A stretch of 64,000 bases of DNA, from NCBI RefSeq assembly GCF_018691265.1, contig NW_024881261.1, positions 25,073,374 through 25,137,373 of the forward strand, in the 5' to 3' direction. A model generated the notes under the pieces. That model did no database searches. It was given only the letters and a program-made list of their open reading frames with translations, and had not been told where the DNA came from. The position numbers and the translations under genes are program-made. The DNA comes from Tyto alba (lineage: Eukaryota; Chordata; Aves; Strigiformes; Tytonidae). Below are positions 61,621-64,000 of this stretch, piece after piece (within the stretch, counting starts at the first letter, position 1; each line of letters begins with the position of its first letter).

Positions 61621-63191
61621 CACTGAATGACATCTGTGAGTTTATTTGACATTCAGAGGTTGCATGAGCTAGGTCATTTCTTAGCAAAGCTGTTTGAGAT
61701 AGCAGAGCTGTTTTTTACATGGATAACAGGAGAAGCAGGGTCATTTATATGTGACTGAGACGCCTGTACCATGGCCTGACTGCAGGGAATTTGTTTGCTC
61801 AGGTCATCATCTCAGAGATCTGAATTCCGAGCTCTACCATTATTTCTGTGCTGTTTTTTCTGTGCCATCCCATGGTGTGGCTGAGTGCTGGGGAAGGGTG
61901 GGAACTACTTTTTCACCAGGTGCAGATGAAAGGTTGCACAAAGTTTTTCTGCCAGCACAGACAACTTACATCTTCTGTTTCATTGACGTGGCAACTATTA
62001 CTATCATTAAATTCACTGACAGGAGGGAGACACAGTTTTTATCTTGGGTGCAGAGTGACAATGCTGTCTTCATAGAAGGCAGCAGTTCATCTGAGGTAGA
62101 AATACTGAATTTGTTGTTTTCAAGCACAGATGGGACATGGGAAAAGATATGCTCTTCCTCATCAGATTTATTCGTTCTGAGACTTCTGCTGGGTGTCATG
62201 GTACATCCCCACTGTTGTAGACCCCCGGCATCTGTCATGTCCTCGTCATATACAGAACACCAAATCTGGAGCTGTAGCAGACATCACCCTGGCAAAGCTT
62301 ATTTTCTCCTAGAAGACACCTGTTCAGTCTGGTGAACTGGTGGTCTTCCCACTCACCACCACCAGTGGTACAAATCTACTGCCTTCCTGGTATCTGGTAG
62401 CCATAGTATGTTGAGCCTGGTAAGGGAATAGCTTTTTTGCTACAGGCTACAGAGACTTCCAGTTCAACCAAATGTGCAGTGCCAACAAGTCCAACCACAG
62501 TCCCAGGAGCCATGTTAATTACTCATCTAACTCAGGGTAGAAAGGTCCAACAATGAATTATGATGCTATCCAAATTCTAGTTTTCCAGTTGAAAGCATAA
62601 GTGGGACCATGGGACTGTGTCAACAATTACCTTAGGAAAGGAATAAAACTGGAGTGTTCAACAGATGTCCTGACTATCCCCTTTTGGGAGAGAGCAATCC
62701 TTCCGCTTCTCTTTAGCAGGCTCTGACTATTTGTTCATGCTTCTCTGGGGGCTTATTTAGTGGTTCTGGAAATATTTTAAAAGACATTTAAAGGGAGTTG
62801 ACAAATGTTTGACCTGTTTCAGTGTCCATGAGCTGAGTTAAATTATGATGGTATCCTTTACGTGCAACCCAGGGGCCTGGAGTTTAAAGCTGGGGAAGAC
62901 TGTAGGAATGTTAAACCCATTTCAGTGACAGTATCCAACACATGTTCTGTCTGGTTGAAGCATAAGGGTGAGGAAGCAGTGGAGTTATGTGACGATTTTG
63001 GATCAACCCTTCCTGATGGTTCAGGTACGACCAAAGCTTTCCACTAAATATGCTGTAGCCTGCCACTGGGTTCCTATGCTGCCAGATGTCAACTTCCCTG
63101 CCACCTAAATCTGCTTACAGAGTTTGCAGAACAGAACAGAGGCACTGTCTCTGCATAGAAAGGAAAAATAGGATGATACTGCATCTATTAC

Positions 63192-63216
63192 TTTTTTTTT
63201 TTTTTTTCCCCCCCCA
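63192..63216. repeat. T16 C9 tract
   Basis: Sixteen T followed by nine C. Confidence 0.9.
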
Positions 63217-63477
63217 CTATAACACTCCCCTGCTTGTTAAAAACTAAAAAAAAAACAACCCCAGAATTGTTTACTGATTAGGCTGGGGTGTTTGCTGCGC
63301 TCTGTCCTTGGCTTTATCAGTTGGAATTCTTTCTCTTTTGGGGCACCATATATAGCGGGTGGCAAATTTCCATCTCTTCGCTAGCAGGTTTGTTTATCTT
63401 TTTCTCGACCTGGAGCATGTTCATCTCCCTACTCCTAGACCATTTTTGAGTCTATATTATGCTGGCTCCTTTACATT

Positions 63478-63507
63478 TTTTTTTTTTTTTTTTATTTTTT
63501 TCTCCTC
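63478..63507. repeat. T tract
   Basis: About sixteen T, one A, then T7. Confidence 0.85.
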
Positions 63508-64000
63508 CTTATATTGCCTCTTCGCAGCTATTCTGCCAGGCACCATTATCTACATGTATATAAGTCTGTGTCCTAAAACTCTGTCCTTTCTTCATTGTAC
63601 TGTCTGCTCTGCTTTGACTTTGTCTTTTGTCTTCTCTAGTCAGAATGCTCCTGAGCCTCTGTCTCCCATTTCTTTGCTCTTCTTATTCATAACTTCTCTG
63701 CAGTTGTAGCTACCATGCACTGACAAGCTTGGGGGCATCACAAATAGCTGGTCAGCAAGTCTCAATTGAGTTGGTGGAGTTCCACAGGCGAATTTCAGCA
63801 GTGTTTGTACAGTGGGTCTCCATCCCTGTCCAGATGAGGTTTCTCATTTAACTGTAGTTCATGGAAAAAAAAAATCTAGTTTATATAGTTAAATTAAGTC
63901 TGTCTTTGCCTCTTTATTGTCTTATTGACTGTAGTTTATAAATTTCTTCTGTTAGTCAGAGACTGACACAGACTGCAGTTGCTCCTCATAGAAACTCAAG

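Larger units (their letters stand above)
61621..64000. other. Unique non-coding DNA, no gene seen
   Basis: Contains the longest non-LTR open frame (61751-62335, 194 codons, plus strand). It has no recognisable domain and a length compatible with chance. T tracts followed by C lie at 63192-63216 and a T-rich run at 63478-63497. The window edge cuts nothing recognisable. Confidence 0.55.

Noticed and set aside
1..64000. Bacterial operons, CRISPR array, prophage or a novel multi-gene system
   Set aside because: No gene clusters, ribosome-binding context or regularly spaced direct repeats. The texture is vertebrate non-coding DNA throughout.

Overview
The window looks like nuclear DNA of a bird, most likely a neoavian such as a passerine or parrot. 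It is A+T-rich and low in CpG, with no CpG island. Its repeats are a truncated minus-strand CR1 LINE, two solo ERV-type LTRs of families I recognise from bird genomes, a scatter of ancient amniote repeats (MIR/L2-type, old CR1/L3-type, short palindromic elements) and many T-, A/C- and G/T-rich tracts. The species cannot be fixed from sequence alone.

No gene can be annotated with confidence. The longest open frame outside the LTRs is 194 codons, about what chance allows in 64 kb. I see no recognisable protein domain, tRNA or rRNA. The window is best read as the inside of a very large intron or an intergenic (possibly regulatory) desert. Two exon-like candidates are recorded at low confidence: 13542-13640 (99 nt, phase 2-2, plausible acceptor and donor) and about 28355-28527, followed by a UTR-like stretch ending in AATAAA at 29005.

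Layout. 1-9.1 kb: unique DNA with a good CTCF-type site (748) and a possible conserved element (about 8.07-8.62 kb). 9.1-10 kb: two ancient repeats. 11.2-12.3 kb: minus-strand solo LTR. 12.3-18.1 kb: unique DNA with an exon candidate and a possible conserved element. 18.1-19.2 kb: plus-strand solo LTR of a related family. 19.2-29 kb: mostly unique, with a CTCF-like site, a perfect 19-bp hairpin and the terminal-exon candidate. 29-35 kb: repeat-rich, with an old CR1, a MIR and a 1.2-kb CR1. 35-44 kb: an orphan LTR tail, a possible conserved block (38.6-39.15 kb), an old repeat and a G-quadruplex cluster. 44.1-44.35 kb: a strong, roughly 230-bp inverted repeat. 44.4-64 kb: largely unique, with a good CTCF-type site (52222), scattered fossil repeats and two possible conserved elements near 60-61 kb.

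There is no evidence of an operon, a phage-like island or a multi-gene system. The most unusual structure is the long inverted repeat at 44116-44346. Repeat family assignments come from remembered consensus patterns and were not checked by a database search.
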